A stretch of DNA of 64,000 nt, from the NCBI RefSeq assembly GCF_002412165.1, contig NZ_NXIA01000002.1, forward strand, positions 353,750-417,749, read 5' to 3'. The notes below the pieces were generated by a model. It had not been told where the DNA came from and did not search any database. It worked only from the letters and a program-made list of their open reading frames with translations. Source of the DNA: Curtobacterium sp. 'Ferrero' (GTDB lineage Bacteria; Actinomycetota; Actinomycetes; Actinomycetales; Microbacteriaceae). This document shows positions 37,148-45,139 of the stretch, piece after piece. Every line of letters begins with the position of its first letter. Within the stretch, counting starts at the first letter, position 1. A program made the position numbers and the translations under genes.

Positions 37148-37605
37148 GCACCGATCCCGTCGACGCGTTCTGGGCGCGCGCGGAGGCCGCGACCTGGACC
37201 GACGTCGACGCGGCCGTGACCGCTGCGGCCGAGATCCTCGGCAAGCCGATCGTGGTGCGCGAGGAGGACTTCCTCGCGAGCGAGCCGGTGTGCGGCTTCG
37301 TGGCGACCCTCGAGCACCAGCACCTCGTCATGATCTCGCCGACCCCGTCACCGACCTTCCGGGCCTTCGTCGTCGGCCACGAACTCGGACACGTCCTGCA
37401 CCGCCACCAGGAGTCGCAGGCGCAGTCCGCCTACATCCGCGACGTCATCCCGGACCTGCCCGGCTACAAGGTCGAACGCGCGATGGCCCGCGGGCTGTTC
37501 GAGAACGCGTACGAGCACGAGGCCGAGCTCTTCGCCGACCGGCTCGCCGGCGTGATCCGTGCCCACCGTGACCGGCCCAGCGCCTTCCGCGGGGTCTTCG
37601 GGTGA
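37144..37605 (+). CDS. ImmA/IrrE-like zinc metallopeptidase domain protein
   Basis: A 153-residue DUF955 (ImmA/IrrE-type) protein. The zinc site is FVVGHELGHVLHRH near residue 77-90 (HExxH), with the third ligand likely in EHEAELFADRLAGVI near 122-136. Members cleave or interact with XRE-type repressors, often in mobile-element or stress control. The GTG overlaps the regulator's stop (GTGA), and its own stop overlaps the following gene, so all three are translationally coupled. Fusion or pairing with the XRE protein suggests it acts on that regulator. The trigger is unknown. Confidence 0.87.
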   Translation: MSTDPVDAFWARAEAATWTDVDAAVTAAAEILGKPIVVREEDFLASEPVCGFVATLEHQHLVMISPTPSPTFRAFVVGHELGHVLHRHQESQAQSAYIRDVIPDLPGYKVERAMARGLFENAYEHEAELFADRLAGVIRAHRDRPSAFRGVFG

Positions 37606-38528
37606 TCCTGGCGGTGCTCCAGGCCGTCGTCCTCGTCGGCGGCACGGTCACCCTCTTCGTCCTCCAACGCGGCCAGGACCGCACGCTCGCCGTCACGTTC
37701 CTGCTGTTCACCGCGACGATCGTCACGAACGTCGATCCCCTGTACCGCTGGCTCGACCCGCTCCTCGGCGGCGTCAACGTCGTGACGCTCGTGGGGGACT
37801 GCCTGATGGTGGCCGGCACGAGCACGCTGCTCTGGGGCGTCGCGAAGGCCGTCGGGTCGGCACCCCGTTGGCTGCGGACCACGATCACCGCCGTCTTCCT
37901 GGTCGTGCTCGCCGTCGTCGTGGTGGCGTTCACGGTGCTCGACAAGCCCCCGACCACCACGACGTTCATGCTCGACGCCGGAGCGCGACCGGCCGCGGCG
38001 GTGTACTCGATCGCGCAGACCACGTACCTCGGGGTCGCCCTCGGCGCGACGGGGACGATCTGCGTGCTGCGCTTCCGGGAGGCGCGGGGGCCGGTCGAGA
38101 GCGTCGGCCTCGCGGTCCTCGTGCTCGGCGGGGTCGCCGGTCTCGTCCGCATGGTGGTCGTCGTCGTGATGGACGTGGCGCACGTCCGCGGTCACCTCGA
38201 CGTGACCCGAGCGCTCGCGCCGCCCTACGACGTCACCACGCCGAGCGCAGTCCTGTGCGTTGCGTGCGGGATGCTCCTGCTGGTCATCGGTCACCGGCTC
38301 CGGCGGGCACGTCGTGCGCGCGCCGTCCGTCGGGCCCTCCGTCGGCTGCGGTCGGTGCACGAGCGGGTGGGCACGGACAACGCGTACCCGGAGACGGACG
38401 ACCCGGCGACCGAGTTGACCCGGGTCATCGTGGAGATCAACGACGGTCTGCGCTCGTCCTCGTCCACGCTCTCGCCGTCCGAGCAGGGTGCCCTCGCCGA
38501 TGCGGAGCGAGCACTCGACACCGTCTGA
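37602..38528 (+). CDS. Polytopic membrane protein of the XRE-ImmA cassette (MAB_1171c-like)
   Basis: A 308-residue membrane protein with about seven hydrophobic helices in the first 230 residues: ILAVLQAVVLVGGTVTLFVL, LAVTFLLFTATIVTNV, VTLVGDCLMVAGTSTLLWGV, TITAVFLVVLAVVVVAFTVL, then two or three more to CVACGMLLLVIGHRL. A basic, then acidic cytoplasmic tail of ~75 residues follows. It resembles proteins labelled MAB_1171c-family putative transporters, which occur next to regulator/ImmA pairs in Actinobacteria. The GTG at 37602 overlaps the ImmA-like stop. Whether it transports anything is not shown; a sensor role is equally possible. Confidence 0.75.
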   Translation: MILAVLQAVVLVGGTVTLFVLQRGQDRTLAVTFLLFTATIVTNVDPLYRWLDPLLGGVNVVTLVGDCLMVAGTSTLLWGVAKAVGSAPRWLRTTITAVFLVVLAVVVVAFTVLDKPPTTTTFMLDAGARPAAAVYSIAQTTYLGVALGATGTICVLRFREARGPVESVGLAVLVLGGVAGLVRMVVVVVMDVAHVRGHLDVTRALAPPYDVTTPSAVLCVACGMLLLVIGHRLRRARRARAVRRALRRLRSVHERVGTDNAYPETDDPATELTRVIVEINDGLRSSSSTLSPSEQGALADAERALDTV

Positions 38529-38540
38529 GGTCGACCCGAC

Positions 38541-38587
38541 CCCACCGACCGTGTAGGGTGCTGTAGCACGTGCTACAGGTCGGTGGG
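38541..38587. repeat. Composite inverted repeat with 18-bp perfect palindrome
   Basis: CTGTAGCACGTGCTACAG (38561-38578) is a perfect palindrome. It is enclosed by CCCACCGACC (38541-38550) and its complement at 38578-38587. The element lies 12 nt after the membrane-protein gene of the cassette and 100 nt before the next gene. It could be a terminator, an operator, or both. Confidence 0.88.
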
Positions 38588-38676
38588 ACTCGGCCGCGTT
38601 GGGGGCGGCCGAGCACCGCCGGGCCCGGTGCGTCCTTGCCGTGCAGGGGTCGTCGGCTGGCCGCGGTCGAGCTGGC

Positions 38677-38682
38677 TACAGT
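38677..38682 (+). promoter_or_regulatory. -10 box TACAGT of the SCO4848-like gene (leaderless type)
   Basis: TACAGT ends 6 nt before the GTG at 38689. Confidence 0.55.
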
Positions 38683-38688
38683 TGGACG

Positions 38689-38901
38689 GTGCTCGTCTTC
38701 GCTGCCGTCGTCCTGTTCATCGGAGCCCTCTTCAACGTCGTGGCCTGGCCCCGCTTCTTCCGGCGGGTCGCCGCGGACACGCGCGCCCGGGACGCAGCCG
38801 GACGACCCACCACCTTCTGGCGGGTGCACTTCGTCCTCCTGCTGATCGCGCTCGCGATCGCCGCCGCGTCGGTCGTCGCGGGCATCCTGCTGCTCGTCTG
38901 A
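38689..38901 (+). CDS. SCO4848-family small membrane protein
   Basis: A 70-residue protein with two helices: VLVFAAVVLFIGALFNVVAW and HFVLLLIALAIAAASVVAGI. Between them is a polar loop with RDAAGRPTTFWRVH, which matches the conserved D-x-x-G-x-PT-x-F/Y-x-VH pattern of the SCO4848 family. The function is unknown. The GTG at 38689 follows a TACAGT -10 box by 6 nt. A strong hairpin follows the gene. Confidence 0.78.
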   Translation: MLVFAAVVLFIGALFNVVAWPRFFRRVAADTRARDAAGRPTTFWRVHFVLLLIALAIAAASVVAGILLLV

Positions 38902-39324
38902 CGCCTCGCCGTCCACCGGACGGGAGGCACGTGCCGGCGCCGGCGCGTGCCTCCCGTCCGTCTCCTGGCCGCGTCGGGACGTGCCCGCACGTCGACGGTG
39001 TGACCGCGTGCGATCACGCTGTCCGGTGCGGCCACGAACCGCCGGCGTGGCGACCGTGGGGAGTGCACGCAGCGGGACGGTCCGTCGTCGCCGGTCCGCG
39101 GGCCGGAACCCGAATCCGTCCCGGAGCCCGGCGACGACGGTGCCGGTGGTGCTCGGCCCTCCGGCCCGCGGTCCGACGGCACGGTCGACGTCGGGGCCGT
39201 GGGGGAGCGGCGTCGAGCAGTCCACCAGCAGACTCCTGCTGTGCCCGGCAGGCCGGACCGGCGTGTCGCGGACAGACGTGGCGACGACCGGGCGGACGGG
39301 GGCGGTGACCGGGGACCGGGGCGG
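38902..39324. other. 423-nt intergenic region
   Basis: The first 60 nt hold the terminator of the SCO4848-like gene. From about 38965 to 39324 I see no gene: the open frames on both strands are Arg/Pro-rich shadows without recognisable domains or start signals. An imperfect GTGACCGCG/CGATCAC inverted repeat near 39000 is the only structure noticed. Confidence 0.6.
38917..38960 (+). terminator. Terminator, CGGACGGGAGGC family
   Basis: The 15-nt left arm 38917-38931 pairs perfectly with 38946-38960. The loop itself contains a GCCGGCGCCGGC palindrome. Confidence 0.8.
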
Positions 39325-39630
39325 TCAGGACGCGGACGGCAGCGGGGCGCCGAGCACCCGTCGGAGCGCGTGGTCGGCGAGGCGCTCGTCGATCGTGTCG
39401 AGCAGGACGCGGTAGGTGTCGTCGTCGGTGACGAACTCGACGCACACCGCGTCGAAGTCGCACGGCTCGATGCGCCAGCCGCGGACCGACGCCATCGGCA
39501 CGGTCGTCAGGGCGTCCCGCTCGAAGCTCGTCTCGGCGGTCACCCGGTGGTCGAAGAACCGGATGCGTCCGAACGTGCCGCGCCAGGTCAGCTGCAGGTC
39601 GAGGGAGGGAACGAGCGACGGGTCCGGCAC
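39325..39630 (-). CDS. Hypothetical protein, 101 residues
   Basis: Not recognised. The protein starts VPDPSLVPSLDLQLTWRGTF and contains VTAETSFERDALTTVPMAS, RGWRIEPCDFDAVCVEFVT and VLLDTIDERLADHALRRVL, suggesting a small beta-rich fold ending in a helix. There is no signal peptide, membrane helix or catalytic motif. The case that it is real rests on a TAGCAT box ending 6 nt before the GTG, even residue use, and convergence with no competing gene on the other strand. It follows the amino-acid permease gene on the same strand, after 71 nt. Confidence 0.7.
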   Translation of the reverse strand: MPDPSLVPSLDLQLTWRGTFGRIRFFDHRVTAETSFERDALTTVPMASVRGWRIEPCDFDAVCVEFVTDDDTYRVLLDTIDERLADHALRRVLGAPLPSAS

Positions 39631-39636
39631 TCGCCG

Positions 39637-39642
39637 ATGCTA
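39637..39642 (-). promoter_or_regulatory. -10 box TAGCAT of the 101-residue hypothetical gene (leaderless type)
   Basis: TAGCAT on the minus strand ends 6 nt before the GTG at 39630. Confidence 0.5.
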
Positions 39643-39701
39643 TCGGTGGGCGCCGGACCCGTCACGGGGCCGTCGGGCGGGTGAGCGCCGAGCGGACAGA
39701 C

Positions 39702-41246
39702 TCAGTCGCCGTCGTGTCGGTCCTCCGACGCCCGGCGGACCTGGTTCGCCGGGTCGCGCCCGGTCACCGGGTACGGTCCGGTCACGCCCTGCCGGAGCGC
39801 TGCGATGCGCAGGATCCGGTCGCGCTGCACGAACCAGCCGACGACGAGCAGCGGGATGATGATCACCAGCGACGCGATCGTGAACGTGCCGACGGGCCAG
39901 TCGATGGCCATGAGCACGATGACCGAGGCGAGGAACGCCAGGGTCAGCCACGCGGTCACCGGGGCACCGGGGAGCCGGAACGTCGGCTCCTTCGCGAGGC
40001 CCTGCTTCGCCCAGCTCCGGAGCTTCATCTGGCACAGGATGATCGTCCCCCACGCGGTGATGATGCCGAGGCTCGCGACGTTCAGCGCGATCTCGAAGGC
40101 CTGCGACGGGACGAAGTAGTTGAGCACGACGCCGACGACGGTGAAGCCCGCCGTGAGCAGGATGCCCGCGTACGGGACGCCGCCACGCGACATCTTCGTG
40201 GTCCACCGCGGCGCGGAACCGTTCATGCCCATCGAGTGCAGCGCCCGCCCGGTCGAGTAGAGCCCGGCGTTCAGCGACGACAGTGCGGCCGTGAGCACGA
40301 CGAAGTTCATGATCGAGCCGACGACCTGGCCGACCTGCGGGTTCCCGATCGACGAGAAGAACGTGACGAAGGGGCTCTCGCCCTCCTTGTACGACGTGTA
40401 CGGCAGCAGCAGCGACAGCAGCACGACCGAACCGACGTAGAACACCGCGATGCGGAACACGACCGAGTTGATCGCCCGCGGGATGACCTTCTCGGTGTCC
40501 TGCGTCTCGCCGGAGGCGGTGCCGACCAGCTCGATGGCGGCGTAGGCGAAGACGACGCCCTGGATCACCAGCACCGCGGGCAGCAGCCCGTTCGGGAACA
40601 CCCCGCCGTTGTCCTGCAGGATCGAGAACCCGGTGCGGACCGCCTCGCCCCCGGTCTCGACCGGGAACGCGAAGATCAGCCAGACGAGCGCGACGACCAG
40701 GAAGGCCACGAGTGCCGCGACCTTGATGAGCGCGAACCAGAACTCGAGCTCCCCGAACACCTTCACCGCGACGAGGTTCGCGGCGAGCACGACGACCAGG
40801 GCGATGAGCGCCATGAGCCACTGCGGTGCCGCGGTGAACGGCTTCCAGTACTGCATGTAGAGGGCCACTGCCGTGGTGTCCACGATCGAGGTCATCGCCC
40901 AGTTGAGGAAGTACATCCAGCCGGCCGCGTACGCGAACTTCTCACCGTAGAACTCGCGCGCGTACGAGATGAAGGACCCAGACGACGGACGGTGCAGCAC
41001 GAGTTCGCCGAGCGCCCGGAGGATGAAGAACGCGAAGACGCCCGCCACCAGGTAGGTGATCGCGAGTGCCGGGCCGGCCGAGTTGAGCCGTCCGCCGGCT
41101 CCGAGGAAGAGCCCCGTGCCGATGGCTCCACCGATCGCGATCATCTGCAACTGCCGGGGCTTCAGACCGTGCTGGTAGCCCTCCTGCTCGTGCGAGAAGT
41201 CCTGCGCGGGGGCGCGTCGGGCGCCCGTGTCGTTCTGCGCTGTCAT
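39702..41246 (-). CDS. APC-family amino-acid permease (AnsP/CycA-like)
   Basis: A 514-residue cytoplasmic-membrane transporter of the amino acid-polyamine-organocation family with about 12 helices. The first helix region [20 protein letters not shown] holds the glycine-rich substrate loop. Helix 3-4 includes [20 protein letters not shown]. Helix 6-8 includes [18 protein letters not shown] and [17 protein letters not shown], all typical of the asparagine/D-serine/D-alanine permease group. The specific substrate cannot be fixed from sequence alone. ATG 41246 is supported by TAGCGT 7 nt upstream on the minus strand. Confidence 0.9.
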   Translation of the reverse strand: MTAQNDTGARRAPAQDFSHEQEGYQHGLKPRQLQMIAIGGAIGTGLFLGAGGRLNSAGPALAITYLVAGVFAFFILRALGELVLHRPSSGSFISYAREFYGEKFAYAAGWMYFLNWAMTSIVDTTAVALYMQYWKPFTAAPQWLMALIALVVVLAANLVAVKVFGELEFWFALIKVAALVAFLVVALVWLIFAFPVETGGEAVRTGFSILQDNGGVFPNGLLPAVLVIQGVVFAYAAIELVGTASGETQDTEKVIPRAINSVVFRIAVFYVGSVVLLSLLLPYTSYKEGESPFVTFFSSIGNPQVGQVVGSIMNFVVLTAALSSLNAGLYSTGRALHSMGMNGSAPRWTTKMSRGGVPYAGILLTAGFTVVGVVLNYFVPSQAFEIALNVASLGIITAWGTIILCQMKLRSWAKQGLAKEPTFRLPGAPVTAWLTLAFLASVIVLMAIDWPVGTFTIASLVIIIPLLVVGWFVQRDRILRIAALRQGVTGPYPVTGRDPANQVRRASEDRHDGD

Positions 41247-41695
41247 GCGCGCCACGCTACATGTGCGGGCGCGCAGGGGCGGCACCCGACCCTGCGCGCC
41301 GCCTGGACTGTAACGACCGCATCACGATGTCGATCCCCATGTGCGTGGGCGACACGCCGTGACCGGGGGACAACCGGGTCCCCGATCCGGCCGGGTCGCG
41401 GGTGGCATCGGGGGACACGGGGTCGCTACGGTTGAGCGTCCCTTCAGCCAGTGGCCTCGCAGCCGACGGTGGAGGGCACGACGACCAGAACGCGTCCCGG
41501 CGGACAGCACTCGCCGCGGCCGTACGGTCGGCCGGACCGGGACCGCCCCGAGCGTGGTCCCTGCGTGCGACCGCTCGCCCTGTGCCACCTGCGCGGGCTC
41601 GACGTGGTCGTGCCGCGACGTGCCGGACGACCCGTTCGCAATCACGACGCGACCGGTGTGCGCCCTGCGCCGCGGTCGTGCGAGGAGTCCCACAG
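41247..41695. other. 449-nt region upstream of proV
   Basis: The region contains the TAGCGT -10 box of the divergent permease gene at 41254-41259. A possible TACGGT -10 box near 41427 on the plus strand would give proV a leader of about 250 nt. The proV frame stays open upstream, but that extension is Arg/Ala-rich without homology-like features. No riboswitch fold was recognised. Confidence 0.55.
41254..41259 (-). promoter_or_regulatory. -10 box TAGCGT of the amino-acid permease gene (leaderless type)
   Basis: TAGCGT on the minus strand ends 7 nt before the ATG at 41246. Confidence 0.55.
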
Positions 41696-43069
41696 TTGTC
41701 CATCGCACCACCAGAGGACCGGGCCGTCGACGCCCGGCACCAGCCCGAACCGGACGGAGGCACCGCGGCGGTCAGCGTCCGCGGCGTGCACAAGGTGTTC
41801 GGGCGCCGAGCCGCCGAAGCGGTCCGCCGACTGGACGGGGGCGCGTCCCGTGACGAGGTCCGCGAGCTCGGCTCCGCCGCCGTCATCGACGCCTCGTTCG
41901 ACGTCCGTCCCGGCGAGATCTTCGTCGTCATGGGTCTGTCCGGCTCCGGCAAGTCGACGCTCATCCGCATGCTGAACGGCCTGCTCGAGCCGACCGCCGG
42001 CGATGTCGAGATCGGCGGCCAGCGGGTCACCGGCGCCAGCGCGAAGCAGGTCCGGGCCGTCCGACGGACCGGGGTGTCGATGGTGTTCCAGCACTTCGCG
42101 CTCCTGCCGCACCGCACGGTCCTCGAGAACGTCGCGTACGGCCTCGAGGTGAACGGCGTGGACCGCGCCACCCGGACCGCGAAGGCCCGCGAGGTCATCG
42201 ACCTCGTCGGCCTCGACGGCTGGGCCGACGCGAAGCCCGACGAGCTGTCGGGCGGCATGCAGCAGCGCGTCGGGATCGCCCGCGCACTCGCCGCGGAGAC
42301 CGACGTCCTGCTCATGGACGAGGCGTTCAGCGCGCTCGACCCGCTCATCCGACGGGAGATGCAGGAGCAGCTCGTCGACCTCCAGCAGCGGCTCGGCAAG
42401 ACGATCGTCTTCATCACCCACGACCTCAACGAGGCGATGTTCCTCGGCGACCGCATCGCGGTGATGCGCGACGGCCGGATCGTGCAGATCGGGACGCCCG
42501 AGGACATCCTCACCGACCCCGCCAACGACTACGTCGCCCAGTTCGTGCAGGACGTCGACCGGGCCCGTGTCCTCACCGCGGCGAGCGTGATGGAACCGGC
42601 CCGCGCGGTCGTCCCCCTCACCGCCGGACCCCGAGGAGCCCTGCGCACCATGCGGGACCTGCAGACCGCGGCGGTCTTCGTCACCGGGCGCGGACGGACG
42701 CTCGAGGGCTGGGTCCGCGACCGCCACGTGATGCGCCAGGTCAAGGCCGGCGACAGCGGGCTCGACGCGATCGTCAACCCCGAGTACGCCCGGGTCGCCC
42801 CGGACGCGCCGCTCACCGACCTGTTCGAGCTCGCGGTCGAGTCGCCGCTGCCGATCGCCGTGGTCGACGACGAGGGGCGGCTCCTCGGCGTCGTGCCGCG
42901 CGTCACGCTCCTCGCCGCGCTCGGGAACGTGCCGGCGACGACCACGCCCATCCCGGTGCTCGAACCGGTCACGCAGATCGCCTCCGACATCGAGGCCACC
43001 CTCGCCGAGGCGGGCGCCCCCGATCCGGCCCCGACCACCGCCGACGACCAGACGGGAGCACACGCATGA
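41696..43069 (+). CDS. proV: Glycine betaine/proline ABC transporter ATP-binding protein ProV
   Basis: ATPase of an osmoprotectant ABC importer. The 457-residue protein has VRGVHKVFGRR near the start and Walker A VMGLSGSGKSTLIRML near residue 80. The Q loop, the signature ELSGGMQQRVGIARALA, and Walker B DVLLMDEAFSALDPL with the H loop FITHDLNEAM follow. A C-terminal CBS-type regulatory region (~290-440) includes VESPLPIAVVDDEGRLLGVV, as in OpuAA/ProV ionic-strength sensors. The start is inferred as TTG 41696 because GAGGAG lies 8 nt upstream; no ATG or GTG fits as well. The stop overlaps proW (ATGA). Confidence 0.93.
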   Translation: MSIAPPEDRAVDARHQPEPDGGTAAVSVRGVHKVFGRRAAEAVRRLDGGASRDEVRELGSAAVIDASFDVRPGEIFVVMGLSGSGKSTLIRMLNGLLEPTAGDVEIGGQRVTGASAKQVRAVRRTGVSMVFQHFALLPHRTVLENVAYGLEVNGVDRATRTAKAREVIDLVGLDGWADAKPDELSGGMQQRVGIARALAAETDVLLMDEAFSALDPLIRREMQEQLVDLQQRLGKTIVFITHDLNEAMFLGDRIAVMRDGRIVQIGTPEDILTDPANDYVAQFVQDVDRARVLTAASVMEPARAVVPLTAGPRGALRTMRDLQTAAVFVTGRGRTLEGWVRDRHVMRQVKAGDSGLDAIVNPEYARVAPDAPLTDLFELAVESPLPIAVVDDEGRLLGVVPRVTLLAALGNVPATTTPIPVLEPVTQIASDIEATLAEAGAPDPAPTTADDQTGAHA

Positions 43070-43992
43070 CCAGCCTCTTCGGGTTCCGCCTGCCGTTCGG
43101 CGACGCCGTCGACGCCGTCGTCTCCTGGATCACCGCCCACTTCGGCGGCCTGTTCGACGTCATCGCAGCCGCACTGTCCTTCTGCTACGCCTGGATGGAG
43201 TACCTCCTCACCGCGCCGCCCTCCTGGGTGGTCGCCCTCGTCGTGGTCGGTGTCGCGTTCTGGGCGAAGGGCTGGAAGCTCGCGCTCGGGACCCTCCTCG
43301 GGCTCGCCTTCATCGCCGCGGTCGGGATGTGGCCGTACGCGATGCAGACCCTCGCCCTCGTGCTCGTCGCCGCGGCCGTGGCCGTGGTGCTGAGCATCCC
43401 GCTCGGCATCTGGGCCGCACGGTCGGACGCGGCGAGCCGGGTCATCAAGCCCGTGCTCGACTTCATGCAGACCACGCCGGCGTTCGTCTACCTCATCCCG
43501 GCGCTCATCTTCTTCGGGCTCGGCGCGGTGCCGGGGATCATCGCGACGGTGATCTTCGCGATCGCCCCCGGCGTCCGGCTCACCGAGCTCGGCATCCGGG
43601 GTGTCAGCGCCGAGGTCGTCGAAGCCGGCGCGGCCTTCGGCTCCAGCCCGTGGCGGATCCTCCGGCAGATCCAGCTGCCGCTCGCCCGCCCGAGCATCAT
43701 GGCGGGCGTCAACCAGGTGATCATGCTGTCGCTCTCGATGGTCGTGTTCGCCGGGCTCGTCGGAGCCGGGGGGCTCGGCGGGCAGGTCGTCAACGCGCTG
43801 AACCGCATCGACGTCGGCCTCGGCGCCGAGGCCGGTGTCTCGGTCGTCGTCCTCGCGATCGTGCTCGACCGGGTCACCGCCGCGTTCGGCGGCGACCGCA
43901 GTGGCACGACGCGCCGGATCGTGCGCCGTCGCCATCCCGAGGCGGCTGCCGGAGCGTCCACGCCGCAGCCGGCGGAACCCGTCGGCGCCTGA
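43066..43992 (+). CDS. proW: Glycine betaine/proline ABC transporter permease ProW
   Basis: Membrane subunit of the osmolyte importer. The 308-residue protein has about six to seven helices starting near SWVVALVVVGVAFWAKGW, with the ProW hallmark KPVLDFMQTTPAFVYLIPAL. The EAA loop VVEAGAAFGSSPWRILRQIQLP contacts ProV, and MAGVNQVIMLSLSMVVFAGL follows it. It overlaps the proV stop by 4 nt. The C terminus is a soluble Arg/Pro-rich tail. Confidence 0.95.
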   Translation: MTSLFGFRLPFGDAVDAVVSWITAHFGGLFDVIAAALSFCYAWMEYLLTAPPSWVVALVVVGVAFWAKGWKLALGTLLGLAFIAAVGMWPYAMQTLALVLVAAAVAVVLSIPLGIWAARSDAASRVIKPVLDFMQTTPAFVYLIPALIFFGLGAVPGIIATVIFAIAPGVRLTELGIRGVSAEVVEAGAAFGSSPWRILRQIQLPLARPSIMAGVNQVIMLSLSMVVFAGLVGAGGLGGQVVNALNRIDVGLGAEAGVSVVVLAIVLDRVTAAFGGDRSGTTRRIVRRRHPEAAAGASTPQPAEPVGA

Positions 43993-44110
43993 CGTGCTCC
44001 TGCCGCACACCCCACCCGTCCGACCCACCCAGCCCTCGGTGCCAGCACACCGTGACGCAGGCGGGCCGCCCCGGCACGACCGGAGCACCCGCCGAACCAG
44101 GAAGGAACCC

Positions 44111-45019
44111 ATGAAGAACCGCACCAAGATCCTGTCCGCCATCGGCCTCGGCGCCGCCGCAGCGCTCGCCCTGAGCGCCTGCTCGCCCCCGGGCACCACG
44201 AGCGGCTCCGCCACGGTCGACAACGGCGACCAGAAGGCCATGAAGATGGTCGTCTTCAACGGCTGGGACGAGGACACGGCGGCCAGCGAGCTGTGGAAGT
44301 ACGTCCTCGACCAGAAGGGCTACGACGTCACGCTCGACTACGCCGACGTCGCCCCCGCCTACCAGGGCCTGTCGCAGGGCGACTACGACGCGGTGCTCGA
44401 CACCTGGCTGCCGAACACGCACAAGTCGTACATGGAGAAGTACGGCGACGACCTCGACGACCTCGGTGCCTGGAACGACCAGGCCTCGCTCGAGGTGACG
44501 GTCAACGCGGACGCCCCGATCGACTCGCTCGCCGACCTCGCGGCCCACGAGGACGACTTCGGCGGTCGCATCGTCGGCATCGAGCCCGGCGCCGGCCTGA
44601 CCTCGGTGGTCAAGGACAAGGTCATGTCCGCGTACGGCCTCGAGGACTGGGACCTGGTCACCAGCTCCACCCCGGCGATGCTGTCCGAGCTGAAGAAGTC
44701 CGAGCAGGACGGCAGTGACATCGTCGTGACCCTGTGGCGCCCGCACTGGGCGTACAACGCCTTCGACGTGAAGGACCTGGAGGACCCGAAGGGCGCCCTC
44801 GGTGACAACGAGACGATCCACACGGTCGTCAAGAAGGACTTCGGCGACGACTTCCCGCAGGCTGAGAAGTGGCTCGCGGCGTTCAAGATGGACTCCGACA
44901 CGCTGTACTCGCTCGAGGACGCCCTCGTGAACTCCGGCGCCGACCAGTCCGAGTACCAGGGCATCGTCGAGCAGTGGGCCGGCGAGCACCAGGACTACGT
45001 CGACTCCCTCACGAAGTGA
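44111..45019 (+). CDS. proX: Glycine betaine/proline-binding lipoprotein ProX
   Basis: Substrate-binding lipoprotein of the ProVWX importer. The 302-residue protein has a signal peptide with the lipobox LSAC near residue 21-24. An OpuAC-type ligand-binding domain follows: MVVFNGWDEDTAASELWKYV, DYDAVLDTWLPNTHKSYM, GIEPGAGLTSVVKDKVMSAY and VTLWRPHWAYNAF supply aromatic residues that could form the betaine-binding cage. GAAGGAA precedes the ATG. The 118-nt spacer after proW and the separate ribosome-binding site fit differential expression of the binding protein. Confidence 0.95.
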   Translation: MKNRTKILSAIGLGAAAALALSACSPPGTTSGSATVDNGDQKAMKMVVFNGWDEDTAASELWKYVLDQKGYDVTLDYADVAPAYQGLSQGDYDAVLDTWLPNTHKSYMEKYGDDLDDLGAWNDQASLEVTVNADAPIDSLADLAAHEDDFGGRIVGIEPGAGLTSVVKDKVMSAYGLEDWDLVTSSTPAMLSELKKSEQDGSDIVVTLWRPHWAYNAFDVKDLEDPKGALGDNETIHTVVKKDFGDDFPQAEKWLAAFKMDSDTLYSLEDALVNSGADQSEYQGIVEQWAGEHQDYVDSLTK

Positions 45020-45048
45020 GCTGACGCGGTCCGCTGACGCGACCGGAC

Positions 45049-45097
45049 GACGGACGGGAGGCCCGTGGCGACACCGCCACGGGCCTTGCGTCCGTCC
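45049..45097 (+). terminator. proX terminator, GGGAGGC family
   Basis: The inner stem GGCCCGTGGCG/CGCCACGGGCC has an ACAC loop, and outer GGACG/CGTCC pairs flank it. It is a near-exact inverted copy of the hairpin at 46316-46364. Confidence 0.85.
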
Positions 45098-45139
45098 CGG
45101 ACCCAGGCGTGACCGACGCGACGTTGGTTGCATGGAGGG

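Noticed and set aside
36713..37605. Classical toxin-antitoxin pair
   Set aside because: The XRE plus HELGH pair is coupled to a membrane protein and has no known toxin domain; a regulatory cassette is the more careful description.
38965..39324. Possible small gene in the intergenic region
   Set aside because: Frames on both strands are Arg/Pro-rich, have no ribosome-binding site or -10 box, and show no domain-like residue pattern.
41260..41690. c-di-AMP (ydaO-type) riboswitch upstream of proV
   Set aside because: Osmolyte transport makes it plausible, but conserved ydaO elements were not found in the sequence.
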